From Pipra filicauda (lineage: Eukaryota; Chordata; Aves; Passeriformes; Pipridae), in assembly GCF_003945595.2 (NCBI RefSeq), contig NW_024103452.1:4503524-4567523 (forward strand): 64,000 nt of DNA, in the 5' to 3' direction. Positions 62,501 through 64,000 of the stretch are shown here, piece by piece (position 1 is the stretch's first letter; each line of letters begins with the position of its first letter). A program made the position numbers and the translations under genes. Under the pieces are notes generated by a model, which was not told the origin of the DNA, did no database searches, and worked only from the letters and a program-made list of their open reading frames with translations.

Positions 62501-63983
62501 TTTATTTTTTTTTTAATACAGGGAGGTTATTTTTTTTCTAAATTGTTTCATATTTGAAATTTTCCCAAGTTAAAACCTTCAAGGAACTGTCCTGAGCAAA
62601 GTTCATTTGGATTTTTTTGTGAAGGGTCTGCCATGGACTTGGGAAGTTAATGTGTCTTTTTCTACTCAAGTCTTTCCACTCCACTTCTCCACCAATTAGT
62701 GTAACTCACACAAAAAGGTTAGTGGGAAACTTTCAATAACCTTTTAAGCGACTTCAGGATAAAATATCCAAACAAAGCGTTGCAGTAGAGTATTTACAGT
62801 GTAACCTAGTGGTATTTCCTAGTGGCTCCTTTGGCAACTCTTGTTGATCACTTTTTGTAAAGTAGTGGCTTAAGCCATTCATTATGATTTACCTTTTTTA
62901 CAATTTTGTATATGTTCCAGAACACTGGAGGTAATTTTGAGAGGGCTCACTCTGAATTCTTCTGCTTTGTATATAAATGTCTAGTCTTGTTTTAAATCAC
63001 GCAGTGTTTTGGCATCAATAATATTTTGTAGCAAAGAAGCCACAGATGCCTTGTCATTTGCATGAATAGAGCTTGTTCTATTTTTCTGCCAGGAACACAA
63101 CAAAAGGATAAAAATATTTTGAGAAAGCTTGAAAATGGAGACTCTCAACCTCAAATCACTAGCTCAGATGTCAGACTTGTTCAGTTACCTATCTGGGCTT
63201 TTTGATTTTTACTTCAATAAAAGCCAAATGCTAAAAGTTTTGAAGTTCACCCTTCCCTGCTGTGACTCCTAAGATTCGTTAGAACATCATATGCTCTTTT
63301 TAGTGCAAACAGCCTGAGCTACCAAGCTGAGTTACCTTATGAAGAAAGGTTTTGCAAGCAGAAAAATCACTGTATCTGAAATAAAGTACCAGATAAATCA
63401 ATATGACATCTATGTGCAGTGACAGGATCCCGAAGACTTTTCTGAGTCCTGAAGTCTATTTCCTATGTATCCTCCTCTGCTGATATGACATTAAGTTTCA
63501 CTGTATGGATGACTTGGAAGAGCGATCCATCTGTGCAACACACAGTTCCTGTAGAGTGACAGCTGCAGCAAGAAATAGCTGACTTGTACCAAATGAGGAT
63601 CACTAAAGGTGTAAATCAATATCAGGAAACAAGAAAGAATGGTAATTAAAGGGAACATTAACTTCATCAAAAGCACTTTTAAATGCTTTTTTATTCAAAA
63701 AATCTTCACCCTTTCCTAAACTTATGGATTCTACTATAGATAAACTGAAAAATATTTTTGACCTTGTCACAATCACTTGTACAAATTTTAGTCAACCCAT
63801 TTTAATGAACACTGGAGATGTATAATAAGTGTTATAGATGGACTATATATTACACATGAGTGAAATCATAGCTGTGCATATACTTATGTACTTATACTTA
63901 TGTGCCTATATGTGCTGATACAATTGTGAAGAACATCTGCAAAGGTGTTATTGCTACGTATGTGCAGTGTTGTTCTGGTCATC
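59563..63983. other. Gene-free AT-rich stretch
   Basis: No gene or known element was recognised. A 10-bp perfect hairpin lies at 59701-59727. The 102-codon frame at 62159-62467 (+) has no nameable domain. Confidence 0.42.
59701..59727. repeat. 10-bp perfect inverted repeat (hairpin)
   Basis: TGAGTGCCAC and GTGGCACTCA pair exactly around a 7-base loop. With a small bulge the stem can be lengthened by a few more pairs. It is GC-richer than its flanks. Confidence 0.7.
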
Positions 63984-64000
63984 TGTCGTGGTTTGAATTT
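63984..64000. mobile_element. Probable LTR terminus, cut by window edge
   Basis: The final bases TGTCGTGGTTTGAATTT begin with TG and match the TGTCGTGGTTT end that many avian endogenous retrovirus LTRs show when read in reverse (their 3' ends read AAACCACGACA). If this is right, the LTR continues beyond the window and is probably in minus orientation. Only 17 bases are visible. Confidence 0.4.

Noticed and set aside
1..64000. tRNA genes, tRNA-derived SINEs, telomeric repeats or a CRISPR array
   Set aside because: No A/B-box pair, no CCA-type tRNA fold, no TTAGGG array and no regularly spaced direct repeats were seen by eye; a tRNAscan-SE run would settle the tRNA question.

Overview
The window looks like bird nuclear DNA, most likely a gene desert or one very large intron. 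The sequence is AT-rich throughout. Its recognisable repeats are those typical of birds: 5'-truncated CR1 LINE copies ending in the (ATTCTATG)n-type tail, and solo LTRs of avian endogenous retroviruses. There is no bacterial-style gene layout, no CRISPR array, and no tRNA or rRNA that I can recognise. The species cannot be told from the sequence.

Layout: CR1 copies lie at about 1171-1230 (+), 4967-5297 (-), 18151-18214 (+), 35612-35689 plus 36184-36672 (-, one copy split in two), 47175-47755 (-), 47836-47925 (-) and 49842-49925 (-). Solo LTRs, all reading + by their TATA and AATAAA positions, lie at about 11473-12205, 35690-36183 (inside the split CR1) and 40119-40674. The last 17 bases (63984-64000) look like the first bases of a further LTR cut by the window edge. 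Simple repeats include an exact (TTTACA)7, a long (TTA)n next to a G-rich tract, a C13 run, a 14-bp tandem triplet and four long A/C-only tracts.

No intact, recognisable host gene is present. The open frames are short, and many begin at non-ATG codons. A few stretches look more coding-like or more constrained than their surroundings: a minus-strand open frame at 37.9-38.2 kb carrying a 2A-like CSGEVEINPGP motif, a minus-strand cluster at 54.1-59.6 kb, and a 142-codon frame at 22.4-22.9 kb. None could be assigned to a family by eye, and all are reported at low confidence.

The best supported observations are the LTR nested in a CR1, where removing the LTR and one 5-bp target copy restores CR1 continuity, and the solo LTR at 40.1 kb, which keeps a palindromic CRE (TGACGTCA) just upstream of a TATA box and is flanked by matching target-site copies. 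No new multi-gene system is visible.
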